From positions 1 to 41,072 of the forward strand of contig JAFKNA010000027.1 in assembly GCA_017305135.1 (NCBI GenBank): DNA of 41,072 bases. The letters run 5' to 3'. Position numbers and translations under genes: made by a program. The notes under the pieces were generated by a model that had not been told where the DNA came from, made no database searches, and worked only from the letters and a program-made list of their open reading frames with translations. Position 1 is the first letter of the stretch, and each line of letters begins with the position of its first letter. This DNA comes from Lysobacterales bacterium (GTDB lineage: Bacteria > Pseudomonadota > Gammaproteobacteria > Xanthomonadales > Rhodanobacteraceae). Below, in pieces: positions 17,741 through 26,841 of this stretch.

Positions 17741-19630
17741 ATGAGCTCGCGCTACGACGCCGCCGACATCGAAGTCCTGTCGGGCCTTGACCCGGTCAAG
17801 CGCCGCCCCGGCATGTACACCGACACCACGCGGCCGAACCACCTCGCCCAGGAAGTCATCGACAACTCGGTGGACGAGGCGCTGGCCGGGCACGCGAAAT
17901 CGGTCGACGTGGTGGTGCATGCGGACGGTTCGGTGGAGGTCTCCGACGACGGCCGCGGCATGCCGGTGGACGTGCACCCGGAGGAAGGCATCCCCGGCGT
18001 CGAGCTGATCCTGACCCGCCTGCATGCCGGCGGCAAGTTCTCCAACCGCAACTACCGCTACTCGGGCGGCCTGCACGGCGTCGGCGTGTCGGTGGTCAAT
18101 GCACTGTCGCAGAAGCTGGAGGTGCTGATCCGTCGCGACGGACAGGTGCACCGCATGGAATTCCAGGATGGCGACCGCGCGAGTCCGCTGGAGGTCGTCG
18201 GCACCGTCGGGCGGCGCAACACCGGCACCAGCCTGCGTTTCTGGCCGGATCCGAAGTATTTCGACTCGCCGCGGATCGCCCTGCCCCGCCTCAAGCACGT
18301 GCTGCGCGCCAAGGCGGTGCTGTGCGCCGGGCTCACCGTGCGCCTGGCCGACGAAGCCAGCGGCGAGAAGCTGGAATGGCACTACGAGAACGGCCTGCGC
18401 GATTACCTGGCGTCGATGCTGGGCGAGGCCGAGCGCCTGCCGCCGGAACTCTTCCTCGGCGCACACGAGCGCGATAGCGGCGCGGTCGAATTCGCGCTCG
18501 CCTGGCTGCCGGAAGGCGAGCTGGTGCAGGAAAGCTACGTCAACCTGATTCCCACCGCGCAGGGCGGCACGCACGCCAATGGCCTGCGCTCGGGGCTCAC
18601 CAACGCACTGCGCGAGTTCTGCGACTTCAGGAACCTGCTGCCGCGCGGCGTCAGGCTGGCACCGGAGGACGTGTGGGACCGGCTCGCCTTCGTGCTCTCG
18701 CTGAAGATGACCGATCCGCAGTTCTCCGGCCAGACCAAGGAGCGCCTGTCTTCGCGCGACGCCGCAGGCTTCGTCGAAAACGCCGTGCACGATGCGTTCT
18801 CGCTCTACCTCAACCAGCACGTGGAGATCGGCGAGCGGATCGCCCAGCTCGCCATCGAGCGCGCCGCGCTGCGCCTCAAGGCCGAGAAGCAGATCGTGCG
18901 CAAGAAGGTGACGCAAGGCCCGGCGCTGCCCGGCAAGCTCGCCGACTGCGCTTCCAGTGATCTCTCGCGCACCGAGCTGTTCCTGGTCGAGGGCGACTCG
19001 GCCGGCGGCTCGGCGCGGCAGGCGCGGGACAAGGATTTCCAGGCCATCCTGCCGCTGCGCGGCAAGATCCTGAACACCTGGGAGGTGGAGTCGGGCTCGG
19101 TGCTCGGCTCGCAGGAAGTCCACGACCTCGCCGTCGCCATCGGCTGCGATCCGGGCAAGGACGACATCTCGGGCCTGCGCTACGGCAAGGTGGTGATCCT
19201 CGCCGATGCCGATTCGGACGGCCTGCACATCGCCACCCTGCTGTCGGCATTGTTCCTGCGCCACTTCCCGCGCCTGGTGCGCGAGGGACACGTCTACGTC
19301 GCCATGCCGCCATTGTTCCGCGTCGACGTCGGCAAACAGGTGTTCTATTGCCTCGACGAGGCCGAGCGCGACGCCACGCTCGAACGGATCCAGCGCGAGA
19401 AGATCCGCGGCGCGGTCAGCGTGACCCGCTTCAAGGGCCTCGGCGAGATGAACCCCTCGCAGCTTCGCGAATCGACCATCCACCCCGACACGCGCCGCCT
19501 GGTGCAGCTCACCGTCGAAGCCGACGACGGCACCCCGCGCGTGATGGACATGCTGCTCTCCAAGAAACGCGCCCCCGACCGCCGCCACTGGCTGGAAACC
19601 AAGGGCGACCTGGCGTCGTTGGAGGTTTAG
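17741..19630 (+). CDS. parE: DNA topoisomerase IV subunit B
   Basis: This encodes 629 residues, the ParE length (GyrB of this group is over 800). GHKL ATPase motifs: EVIDNSVDEALAGH, VSDDGRGMPVDVHP, YSGGLHGVGVSVVNALS. Transducer lysine region: QTKERLSS. TOPRIM: FLVEGDSAGGSARQARD with catalytic Glu, and ILADADSDGLHI with the metal-binding Asp pair. It ends with VTRFKGLGEMNPSQLRESTI. MSSRYDAADIEVLSGLDPVK at the N-terminus is typical of ParE. With ParC (not here) it decatenates sister chromosomes. Convergent with the DoxX gene. Confidence 0.95.
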   Translation: MSSRYDAADIEVLSGLDPVKRRPGMYTDTTRPNHLAQEVIDNSVDEALAGHAKSVDVVVHADGSVEVSDDGRGMPVDVHPEEGIPGVELILTRLHAGGKFSNRNYRYSGGLHGVGVSVVNALSQKLEVLIRRDGQVHRMEFQDGDRASPLEVVGTVGRRNTGTSLRFWPDPKYFDSPRIALPRLKHVLRAKAVLCAGLTVRLADEASGEKLEWHYENGLRDYLASMLGEAERLPPELFLGAHERDSGAVEFALAWLPEGELVQESYVNLIPTAQGGTHANGLRSGLTNALREFCDFRNLLPRGVRLAPEDVWDRLAFVLSLKMTDPQFSGQTKERLSSRDAAGFVENAVHDAFSLYLNQHVEIGERIAQLAIERAALRLKAEKQIVRKKVTQGPALPGKLADCASSDLSRTELFLVEGDSAGGSARQARDKDFQAILPLRGKILNTWEVESGSVLGSQEVHDLAVAIGCDPGKDDISGLRYGKVVILADADSDGLHIATLLSALFLRHFPRLVREGHVYVAMPPLFRVDVGKQVFYCLDEAERDATLERIQREKIRGAVSVTRFKGLGEMNPSQLRESTIHPDTRRLVQLTVEADDGTPRVMDMLLSKKRAPDRRHWLETKGDLASLEV

Positions 19631-19632
19631 AA

Positions 19633-19887
19633 GCCGGGAATGGGGAATCGGGAATGGGGAATCGCAAGAACACGCGTCTCGGCGGTCACGGTGTGGGCCC
19701 CAAGCAGGCAAGTCGCCGTTTTCCAATGGGTGCCCGCTTTCGCGGGCATGACGTCAGGAGGGCCTGGGCGGCCTCTCGAAAGCGTGCGCCGCCCAGACCA
19801 GGATGGATTGGCCTTCGCCGGGATGACGGCCGTGCGGGATGGAGCGCCTTTTACGATTCCCCATTCCCGACTCCCGATTCTCGGCTC
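19633..19887. repeat. Inverted GGGAATGGGGAATC repeat enclosing two REP-like units
   Basis: The left arm GCCGGGAATGGGGAATCGGG continues to about 19664 and starts 3 bp after the parE stop. The right arm (CGATTCCCCATTCCCGACTC, then CCGATTCTCGGC, 19855-19887) ends 2 bp before the DoxX stop. The geometry is the same as at 13135-13284: each arm sits directly on a stop codon of a convergent gene pair. This copy is longer because two REP-like units lie between the arms. Confidence 0.8.
19718..19832. repeat. Two REP-like units
   Basis: CCAATGGGTGCCCGCTTTCG followed by CGGGCATGACG (about 19724-19753) and AGGATGGATTGGCCTTCGCC followed by GGGATGACGG (19801-19830) are short palindromic units of the type seen at 7541-7627, 29671 and 32350. 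They are nested inside the larger GGGAAT inverted repeat. Confidence 0.7.
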
Positions 19888-19889
19888 CG

Positions 19890-20294
19890 TCAATTCCACC
19901 TCCCGTTCGCTCCCGCCACGCTGAAGCGGCCGGCGCCGAGCAGGGCCACCGCGATCGCGGTGAACAGGAACATGCCCTGGAGTTCCAGCTCCCAGCCGCC
20001 CTGTGCGTTCAGGCTGAAGAGTTGGCCCAAGTGCACCAGCGCGAAGGCGACCAGCATGTTGGCGGCGATCACCAGCGCGCCGGCGCGGGTCCACAGGCCG
20101 ATGATGACCAGCACCGGTGCCACCACCTCGCCGACATAGACGCCGTACGCCAGGAACGACGGCAGCCCGGCGCCGGTGACGAGGCCGACGATGAAGCCGG
20201 GTCCGTGGATCAGCTTGGCGATGCCGTGGAGCAGCACCAGCACGCCGAGCGCGACTCGCGGCACCAGTCTTCCGAGATCCGCTGAAGCCTGCAT
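19890..20294 (-). CDS. DoxX family membrane protein
   Basis: This encodes 134 residues from ATG 20294, with a strong ribosome binding site (GAGGAGGATTGG). Four hydrophobic segments are visible: PRVALGVLVLLHGIAKLI, LPSFLAYGVYVGEVVAPVLV, TRAGALVIAANMLVAFALVH and MFLFTAIAVALLGAGRF. HGIAKL near the start and GEVVAPVLVIIGLWTR are typical of DoxX/DoxD-like proteins. These are small inner-membrane proteins, some linked to thiol or redox stress; the exact role here is unknown. It follows hutF by 32 bp on the same strand and may share its transcript, though I know of no functional link. Confidence 0.85.
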   Translation of the reverse strand: MQASADLGRLVPRVALGVLVLLHGIAKLIHGPGFIVGLVTGAGLPSFLAYGVYVGEVVAPVLVIIGLWTRAGALVIAANMLVAFALVHLGQLFSLNAQGGWELELQGMFLFTAIAVALLGAGRFSVAGANGRWN

Positions 20295-20326
20295 GGGCCA
20301 ATCCTCCTCGTGGGTGAGGGGGAACA

Positions 20327-21700
20327 TCATGCACCGCGCAGGCGCCTTGCGACAGCCCGGAAGCGGCCGGCAATGCGATCCTCGTCGACATGCCGGCCAT
20401 CGCGCACCCGCCACTCGCCGGCAACCATGACCTCGCGCACCAGCGGCGTGTTGCCGGCGAACACGAAACTGTCGACCACCTCGTCCGGGTTCCGCGCAGC
20501 AAGCAGCGGCGAATCCTCGTCCAGCACCAGCAGGTCGGCCCGGTGTCCCTCCGCGATGGCCCCGATGGACACGCCGGACGCCTGCGCGCCGCCGGCCAGG
20601 GCGGCCTGCCACAGCCGCTCGCCGGTGCTGCCGCCAGGCGCCGCCGCCACGTTGCGGCGATGCGTGGCAAGCCGCTGCCCGTATTCCAGCCAGCGCAGCT
20701 CCTCCACCGGCGAAATCGAGACGTGGCTGTCCGAGCCGATGCCGATGATGCCGCCATGGCCGAGATAGGCCTCGAGCGGGAACAGGCCGTCGCCCAGATT
20801 GCCTTCTGTAGTCGGGCAGAGGCCGGCCACGGCACCGCTCGCGGCGAGGCGCATGGCTTCCGAAGCGGACAGATGGGTGGCGTGCACCAGGCACCAGCGG
20901 CAATCGACCTCGGCATGATCGAGCAGCCATTCGACCGGCCGCGCGCCGCGCACGGCAAGGCATTCCTCGACCTCGGCCATCTGCTCGGCGATGTGGATGT
21001 GGATGGGACCGTCCTGCGCGAGGCCTGATCCAAGCAGGGCGGCGAGCGCCTCGGCCGGCACCGCGCGCAGGGAATGCAGCGCGATGCCGACCTGGAGCAT
21101 TGGCGAGGCCTGAAGGCGCAGGCGCTCGACCAGGCGCAGGTAGGCCTCGAGTTCATGGCCGAAGCGGCGCTGGCGCTCGGCGAGGGCACGCCCGTCGAAG
21201 CCTCCGCTCATGTACAGCGTCGGCAGCAGGGTGAGGCCAATGCCCGCCTCGCGCGCCGCATCGATGAGCGCCAGCGACATCTCTGCGGAATCGTCGTATG
21301 GGCGACCATCCGGCCGATGATGCAGGTAATGGAACTCGCAGACCTGGGTGTAGCCGGCCTTGAGCATTTCCATGTAGAGCTGGGCGGCGATCGCGGTCAG
21401 TTCGCGGGGGCCGATGCGCCCGGCGAAGGCATACATGGTTTCCCGCCAGGTCCAGAAGCTGTCCTCGGCCTGGCCTGCCGGCCCACGCCGTTCGGCCAAG
21501 CCGGCCATGGCGCGCTGGAAGGCATGGGAATGGAGGTTCGGCATGCCCGGCAGCAGCCAGCGGCCGGCCGGCATCGCACCGCCGATATCCGCGCCCGCCT
21601 CGACGCGCACCCAGTGGCCATGGGCCGCTTCCAGTACGGCAGCATCGAGGAAACCGTCAGCCGTCCAGGCGTGGTCCGCAACGAGGTGCTGGTGCTTCAT
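20327..21700 (-). CDS. hutF: Formimidoylglutamate deiminase
   Basis: This 457-residue amidohydrolase converts N-formimidoyl-L-glutamate to N-formyl-L-glutamate and ammonia in the five-step histidine degradation route. Metal ligands appear in MPNLHSHAFQRAMAGLAERR (HxH), in IHIHIAEQMAEVEE (His), in LVHATHLSASE (His), and in IGIGSDSHVSISPVEELRWL (Asp). WTWRETMYAF and QVCEFHYLHHRPDG are typical of HutF and help separate it from guanine deaminase and SsnA. The first residues MKHQHLVADHAWTADGF are normal for the family. No hutU, hutH, hutI or hutG is in the window, so the pathway is completed elsewhere. Confidence 0.92.
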   Translation of the reverse strand: MKHQHLVADHAWTADGFLDAAVLEAAHGHWVRVEAGADIGGAMPAGRWLLPGMPNLHSHAFQRAMAGLAERRGPAGQAEDSFWTWRETMYAFAGRIGPRELTAIAAQLYMEMLKAGYTQVCEFHYLHHRPDGRPYDDSAEMSLALIDAAREAGIGLTLLPTLYMSGGFDGRALAERQRRFGHELEAYLRLVERLRLQASPMLQVGIALHSLRAVPAEALAALLGSGLAQDGPIHIHIAEQMAEVEECLAVRGARPVEWLLDHAEVDCRWCLVHATHLSASEAMRLAASGAVAGLCPTTEGNLGDGLFPLEAYLGHGGIIGIGSDSHVSISPVEELRWLEYGQRLATHRRNVAAAPGGSTGERLWQAALAGGAQASGVSIGAIAEGHRADLLVLDEDSPLLAARNPDEVVDSFVFAGNTPLVREVMVAGEWRVRDGRHVDEDRIAGRFRAVARRLRGA

Positions 21701-21819
21701 CGAGGCTCACCCGGGGAAAAGGAACGAGCCTAGCAAAACCGCGCACGCACGATGAAGGGGATCGGCAGCGCCGGCGAGGCCTGCCGCGATCCAGCAGCGG
21801 GCGCCCGCACTGGAGTCGC

Positions 21820-22176
21820 TCAGGCTGGCTCGTCAGGCCAGGGTTCGGTCAGGTCGGCATAGCCGCCGAGCAGGGTCCAGAGCGGGATCTCCTTGTCTTC
21901 CGGGATGCGCGCGTAGGCAAAGCCGAGCTGGCCCGCCTGCATGCGCGCCAGCTCCGCTTCGACATGGATGTTCAGCGAATCCCCGATCAGCATGTCGAGC
22001 ACGAACAGATCGCCGATGTTGCCCGCCCAGTTGTCAGGGCGGCCAACGCGTACGCCGGTGGCGGAAATGTCCTCGATCTCGCTGCTCCAGGCGTCCGCGC
22101 CCCGGCTGATGAGCACCGCCGAACGCAGGCGCATGCGAGCCGGGCGCATGCCTGCGCCGTTTCCGGATTTCGTCAT
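21820..22176 (-). CDS. PilZ domain protein
   Basis: This encodes 118 residues. The c-di-GMP signature is present: the RxxxR arginines in ARMRLRSAVLI near residue 15-20, and the D/NxSxxG motif as EIEDISATGVRVG about 20 residues later. The rest is a small beta-barrel with VLDMLIGDSLNIHVEAELAR and GQLGFAYARI. It probably binds c-di-GMP as a stand-alone adaptor. It sits just upstream of rpfF on the opposite strand, in a region that also encodes RpfG, an enzyme that degrades the same second messenger; a functional connection is inference only. Confidence 0.85.
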   Translation of the reverse strand: MTKSGNGAGMRPARMRLRSAVLISRGADAWSSEIEDISATGVRVGRPDNWAGNIGDLFVLDMLIGDSLNIHVEAELARMQAGQLGFAYARIPEDKEIPLWTLLGGYADLTEPWPDEPA

Positions 22177-22425
22177 GGCTCCTCGCTACCTCCCTGCACG
22201 GCCCGGAAGGCCGCTCTCCCTCGCCGCTTCATAACACAGTGCACCTTCGCGGTGAACCCCCGCGACGCCGCGGGCGGCGTGGCGCGCGCTAGACTGCAGG
22301 GGATCGTCCCACTCCGTGGCCGCCCCCGCGCGGAGCGCGGATGCGTCGTGCGTGGTGCACGGCGCTGAGCGTGTGCCGCTCGGCTTGCGATCGACGAGCG
22401 GCTCTTGTCCCGAGGATAACAAGCC

Positions 22426-23340
22426 ATGACCGTCGAAGTTCTGCACCGCGACCCCGCCCGCTACCGTCTCCTGCGTACCCATGAAGATCCCGCCCTGAAC
22501 GTGCACTGGTGCTTCATGCACGCGCCGTGCCAACCCCCGTCCGACAGCTATCGCGCCTGCTTCACCCCACAACTCATCCGGGACATCCGCGAGTTCCAGA
22601 AGCGCACCGCCGACCGGCTGGCGCTGCGCGCACGACACGCGGGAGACCCCGGCCACGTGGTGCTGGCTTCCGACGCCAACGTGTTCAACCTCGGCGGTGA
22701 CCTCGACCTCTTCTCGCGCCTGATCCGCGAGCAGCGGCGCGAGCACCTCCTGGCCTATGCGCGCCAGTGCGTCGAGGGCGTATTCGGATTCCATTCGCGC
22801 CTCAACCGCGACGTGCACACGATTGCCCTGGTGCAGGGCGATGCGCTCGGCGGCGGCTTCGAGGCCGCGCTCTCCTGCCAGACCATCGTGGCGGAAAGCG
22901 GCGTCGGCATGGGCCTGCCCGAGGTGCTGTTCGACCTCTTCCCCGGCATGGGTGCATGGTCGTTCCTGTCGCGCCGCGTCAGCCCGCGGCTTGCCGAGGA
23001 GCTGATGCTGGACGGCAGCGTGCGCAGCAGCGACGAGCTTCACCAGCTCGGCATCGTCGATGTGCTGGTGCCGCGCGGCGAGGGCGTGCAGGCGGTCAAC
23101 GACCTGATCCGCCGCAACCGCCGCATCCCGCACGCACGCATGGCGATGAACCGCGTGCGCGACCTTTCCAACCCCGTGACCCTGGCGGAACTGATGCAGA
23201 TCACCGAGATCTGGGTGGACACCGCCCTGCAGCTCGGCGACAAGTCGTTGCGCACGATGGAGCGGCTGGTCCGCGCACAGCTCAAGCGCCCCAACTTCGG
23301 CGAGGACGAAGAGCCGGCGACCCTGTCCGCCGTGCGCTGA
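22426..23340 (+). CDS. rpfF: DSF (diffusible signal factor) synthase
   Basis: This 304-residue crotonase-fold enzyme of the RpfF type makes the cis-2-unsaturated fatty acid signal DSF from acyl-ACP. The two catalytic glutamates are visible: Glu146 in GDALGGGFEAALSC and Glu166 in GMGLPEVLFDLFPGMGAW, matching Glu141/Glu161 of Xanthomonas RpfF with a 5-residue shift. HVVLASDANVFNLGGDLDLF is the substrate-pocket stretch. GAGGATAACAAGCC provides the ribosome binding site. Its end is only 29 bp from the end of rpfC, which is convergent. This gene pair is diagnostic for the rpf locus. Confidence 0.95.
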   Translation: MTVEVLHRDPARYRLLRTHEDPALNVHWCFMHAPCQPPSDSYRACFTPQLIRDIREFQKRTADRLALRARHAGDPGHVVLASDANVFNLGGDLDLFSRLIREQRREHLLAYARQCVEGVFGFHSRLNRDVHTIALVQGDALGGGFEAALSCQTIVAESGVGMGLPEVLFDLFPGMGAWSFLSRRVSPRLAEELMLDGSVRSSDELHQLGIVDVLVPRGEGVQAVNDLIRRNRRIPHARMAMNRVRDLSNPVTLAELMQITEIWVDTALQLGDKSLRTMERLVRAQLKRPNFGEDEEPATLSAVR

Positions 23341-23369
23341 ACCCGGACCGGGGAGCGAGCGCGCCGGGC

Positions 23370-25520
23370 TCAATCCCCGGAACCGGGCCTGCCGTTGCCC
23401 AATTCGTGCAGCGGCAGGCTGCGCAGCGTGGCGCGCGCTTCCTCGAGTTGGGCGCGCATGCCGTCGAGGCGCCGGCGCCATTCGCGTGACAGTTGCCAGT
23501 CGGGCAGGCGCATGGCTTCCGATGCCGCTTCGGCCAGACGCACCGCTCCGAGATTGCCGGCCACGCCCTTGAGGGCGTGGCACTGCTGGCGCACGGCTTC
23601 CCAGCGGGAATCGCCACCCGCCTGCTCGACCGCAGCCAGCGCCTTGGCCGCGTCACGCAGGCATTCGCCGGTGAACAGCTCGACGAAGTCCGCTCCGAGA
23701 CCAAGTTCCGCCAGTTCGTCCAGCACGTCACGTGAAATGATGTCCGAGGCGGCGAGCGGTCCCGGCGCGAGCACCGCCATCGCGCGCGGCTCTTCCCGCT
23801 CACGGGCGATCCGCGCCAGCTCGTCGAGCAGTTTGGGCAGGGCCAGCGGCTTGGTCAGGAACGCGCGTGCGCCGGCCCGCTCCGTCGCGCGCAGCGCCTC
23901 CGGGGTGGCATCCGCACTCAGCACCAGGAACGGCAACGCCTCACGGCCGGCGTGCATGAAGCGCGCCTGCTTCAGCACCTCGATGCCGCCGACGCCCGGC
24001 ATGTGGAGATCGATGATGGCGGCGTCGAAGGATTCGGCGGCAATCCGGTCCAGCACCTCCTCGCCGCCGTGGGCCGCGGTCACCCGGTGGCCGGCTTTTT
24101 CCAGCAGCCGCTGCAACACCGTGATGTTGGCAGGCTGGTCATCCGCGATCAGGATGTGCATCGGCGCCACGCGGGCACGGTGGCGCACGAACGGGTCGTC
24201 GAAAGCGATGACGTTGCCTGCACCGGCCGCGGGCGCGCTGTCCGCCGCCGGCGCGGGCGCGAGGCGGAACGGCACTTCCACCCAGAACGAGGAACCCACG
24301 CCCTCGGCGCTCTCCATGCCGATGCGCCCGCCGAGGAGTTCGGCCAGCGAGCGGGCGATGGTGGTGCCGAGGCCGGTGCCGCCGAAACGGCGGCTATGGC
24401 CGCCGTCGGCCTGTTCGAAGGCATCGAAGATGCGCGCCTGGGCCGCGGCGGGAATGCCGATGCCGGTGTCGTCGACGACGATGCGCAGCCACACCCGGTT
24501 CTCCGCGGGCGGATGGAGCGCCGCCACGTGCACGCGCACACTGCCTTCCTCGGTGAACTTGATCGCGTTGGACACCAGGTTCACAAGGATCTGGCGCAGG
24601 TGCCCGCCGTCTCCGCGGAGCTTCAGCGGCACCGCGGCGTCGACGTCCAGCGCGAAGGCGATGCGCTTGCCGTCGGCCAGCGGCTGCAGCATGCCGCGCA
24701 CGCTGGCCAGGAGCTCGGAAAGGTCGAATTCCGTGTCCATCCGGCGCAGCTTGCCGGCCTCGATCGCCGAGATGTCGAGGACGTCCTCGACCAGCGCCAG
24801 CAGGGAGCGCGCCGAGGCCTGGATGACCCCGGCGCATTCGCGCTGCTCGGGCGTCAGGCGCGTGGTGGCCAGCAGCTCGGACATGCCGACCACGCCATTG
24901 AGCGGCGTGCGGAACTCGTGGCTCATGTTGGCGAGGAAGGCACTCTTGGCCTGGTTGGCGCGGCGCGCGTCCTCCGTGGCACGGGTGAGGGCGCGGAGCA
25001 GCGAGGCGAGGTACAGCGGGATCGCCACCAGTCCGGCGAGCAGGCCCCAGGCGAGGGCGAAGTTCTCGCGCCAGAACGGGGTGGTCAGGATCACCCAGAG
25101 GAACGAGGCGCTGGCCAGCCCGATCGCGGCGAACAGGTAGCGCGGCCCGAAGCGCAGGCCGTTGCCGATCGTCACCCACATGACGATGGTGTAGAGCGGC
25201 GCGAGCTCCTGCCCGGAGAGCGTCATGATGGCGGCGATGCAGCCGAAGTCGGCCAGCATGCCCAGCACCCGGCGCGGGTGCGAAATGCCGGGGCGCCAGG
25301 CGATCCAGGCGAGGATGATGGCACCGGCGATGGCGTCCAGCAGCACGAACTTGAGTGCCGCGGCGGCCACCGGCGCGTGTTCGCCGCCGGCGATCCGCAC
25401 CAGGGCGAAGAGATAGCCGAGGAACAGGCCGACGATGACCAGGCGCACGATCGCCTGGCCGTGCTCGCTGTCCGGCCGCCGGGTAAAGCGTTCCTTGAGT
25501 GCGGCGAAGCTGGGGGCCAT
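23370..25520 (-). CDS. rpfC: DSF sensor hybrid histidine kinase
   Basis: This encodes 716 residues from ATG 25520 (AAGGTAAG upstream), close to the Xanthomonas RpfC length. The input region holds about five membrane helices (residues 24-175). The N-terminal 22 residues are cytoplasmic and include an EHGQAIVRL stretch, the region known to contact DSF in Xanthomonas. His[21 protein letters not shown] with His201. HATPase: [41 protein letters not shown]. Receiver: [12 protein letters not shown] with the phospho-acceptor in [13 protein letters not shown]-terminal Hpt: [20 protein letters not shown]. It passes phosphate to RpfG and also binds RpfF in known systems. It follows rpfG by 49 bp. Confidence 0.95.
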   Translation of the reverse strand: MAPSFAALKERFTRRPDSEHGQAIVRLVIVGLFLGYLFALVRIAGGEHAPVAAAALKFVLLDAIAGAIILAWIAWRPGISHPRRVLGMLADFGCIAAIMTLSGQELAPLYTIVMWVTIGNGLRFGPRYLFAAIGLASASFLWVILTTPFWRENFALAWGLLAGLVAIPLYLASLLRALTRATEDARRANQAKSAFLANMSHEFRTPLNGVVGMSELLATTRLTPEQRECAGVIQASARSLLALVEDVLDISAIEAGKLRRMDTEFDLSELLASVRGMLQPLADGKRIAFALDVDAAVPLKLRGDGGHLRQILVNLVSNAIKFTEEGSVRVHVAALHPPAENRVWLRIVVDDTGIGIPAAAQARIFDAFEQADGGHSRRFGGTGLGTTIARSLAELLGGRIGMESAEGVGSSFWVEVPFRLAPAPAADSAPAAGAGNVIAFDDPFVRHRARVAPMHILIADDQPANITVLQRLLEKAGHRVTAAHGGEEVLDRIAAESFDAAIIDLHMPGVGGIEVLKQARFMHAGREALPFLVLSADATPEALRATERAGARAFLTKPLALPKLLDELARIAREREEPRAMAVLAPGPLAASDIISRDVLDELAELGLGADFVELFTGECLRDAAKALAAVEQAGGDSRWEAVRQQCHALKGVAGNLGAVRLAEAASEAMRLPDWQLSREWRRRLDGMRAQLEEARATLRSLPLHELGNGRPGSGD

Positions 25521-25569
25521 GGGTCGTCTTACCTTACAGGATTGCGGGCCCTGCCCGCCTGCTCCCGGT

Positions 25570-26610
25570 CTAGGTCGGCTCGAGCTTCGCGTGCAGGATG
25601 TCGAGAATACGCGTCTTGCTGGCCAGCAGCGCATTCACGCAAAGGGGATCAAAAAGCGTGCCACTGTGCGAGGAGATGTAGGCGAAGGCCTCGTCCGGGC
25701 TCCAGGCGTGCTTGTAGGGCCGCTCGCTGGTGAGGGCATCGAACACGTCGGCGACGGAAACGATGCGCGCCGGAAGCGGGATGGCCTCGCCCGCCAGCCC
25801 GTCGGGATAGCCGCTGCCGTCCCAGCGCTCGTGGTGGCGCAGGGCGATGGTGGCGCCCATCTGCACGAAGCGGCTGGAACTGTCCTTGAGGATCTCGTAG
25901 CCGATGCGCGGATGGCCGCGCATCACGGCGAACTCGTCCGCGTCGAGCTTGCCGCGCTTGAGCAGCACCGCGTCGGGAATGCCGATCTTGCCGATGTCGT
26001 GCAGCGGCGCGGCCAGCGTCAGCACGCGTACCTCGTCGTCCGGCAGGCCCAGCGCCTCGGCGAGGATTTCGGTGTAATGGGACATGCGCAACAGGCTGAG
26101 GCCCGCGCCCGGATCGCGGAACTCGGCCGCCTTGGCCAGGCGATACAGCGTCTCGCGTTCGCGCTGCTCGACCTCGTGCAGGCCCTCCAGCACGCGCTGC
26201 TGGAGCGAGTGCGCGCGTTCCTTCAGCGATTCGCCGTGCTGGCGGAGTTCCAGCAGGTTCTTGCAGCGGCTGCGCAGCTCGCGCGGGCGGACCGGCTTGA
26301 CCATGAAGTCGATCACGCCCGCTTCCAGCGCTGCCCGGCGCACCGGCTCATCGCCGACGACGGTGATCAGCACGATGGGAATGTCGCGACGTGACATTGG
26401 CCGGCGGAATCGGCGCGCGAATTCCAGGCCGTCCATCTCCGGCATGCGGTAATCGAGCAGGACCAGGTCGGCGACGTGGCTGTCCGACCACTGCAGGGCC
26501 TGTACCGGGTCGGAGAAGTCGGTCGCGCGGACGCTTGGACCGATCGCCTCCACCACGTGGCGCAACATGGTCCGCACCGAGCTCTGGTCATCGACGATCA
26601 GCACGTTCAC
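25570..26610 (-). CDS. rpfG: HD-GYP response regulator, c-di-GMP phosphodiesterase
   Basis: This encodes 346 residues from GTG 26610 (GGAGTTTT as ribosome binding site). The receiver begins at once ([17 protein letters not shown]) with phospho-Asp53 in [12 protein letters not shown], and Lys in [13 protein letters not shown] helical linker leads to the HD-GYP domain: [34 protein letters not shown] (HD), [32 protein letters not shown] (GYP) and [14 protein letters not shown]. All catalytic residues are intact, so it should degrade c-di-GMP when phosphorylated by RpfC. Upstream in-frame residues to 26832 are low-complexity and are not used. The 231 bp before it (26611-26841) hold no gene. Confidence 0.94.
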   Translation of the reverse strand: MNVLIVDDQSSVRTMLRHVVEAIGPSVRATDFSDPVQALQWSDSHVADLVLLDYRMPEMDGLEFARRFRRPMSRRDIPIVLITVVGDEPVRRAALEAGVIDFMVKPVRPRELRSRCKNLLELRQHGESLKERAHSLQQRVLEGLHEVEQRERETLYRLAKAAEFRDPGAGLSLLRMSHYTEILAEALGLPDDEVRVLTLAAPLHDIGKIGIPDAVLLKRGKLDADEFAVMRGHPRIGYEILKDSSSRFVQMGATIALRHHERWDGSGYPDGLAGEAIPLPARIVSVADVFDALTSERPYKHAWSPDEAFAYISSHSGTLFDPLCVNALLASKTRILDILHAKLEPT

Positions 26611-26841
26611 GCAAAACTCCGCAGTGATGCCGTACCGGCTGCATCGGCCGTGGGCGCTCCCTGGCTTGCTGGCGCATGGCGGGCGAAGGCCCGCGGCGCC
26701 AGCGTGCGCGTCGCTGCATGCCACCGCGTCCAGCCTAGCACACGCCCGCCCCCATGGCGGGTCCGGCAAACCCGGCCCCAATTGCCGCATTGTATACGCA
26801 CGGGACAGGGAAGGCGCCAGCGACACTTCCAACCGGGCGCC

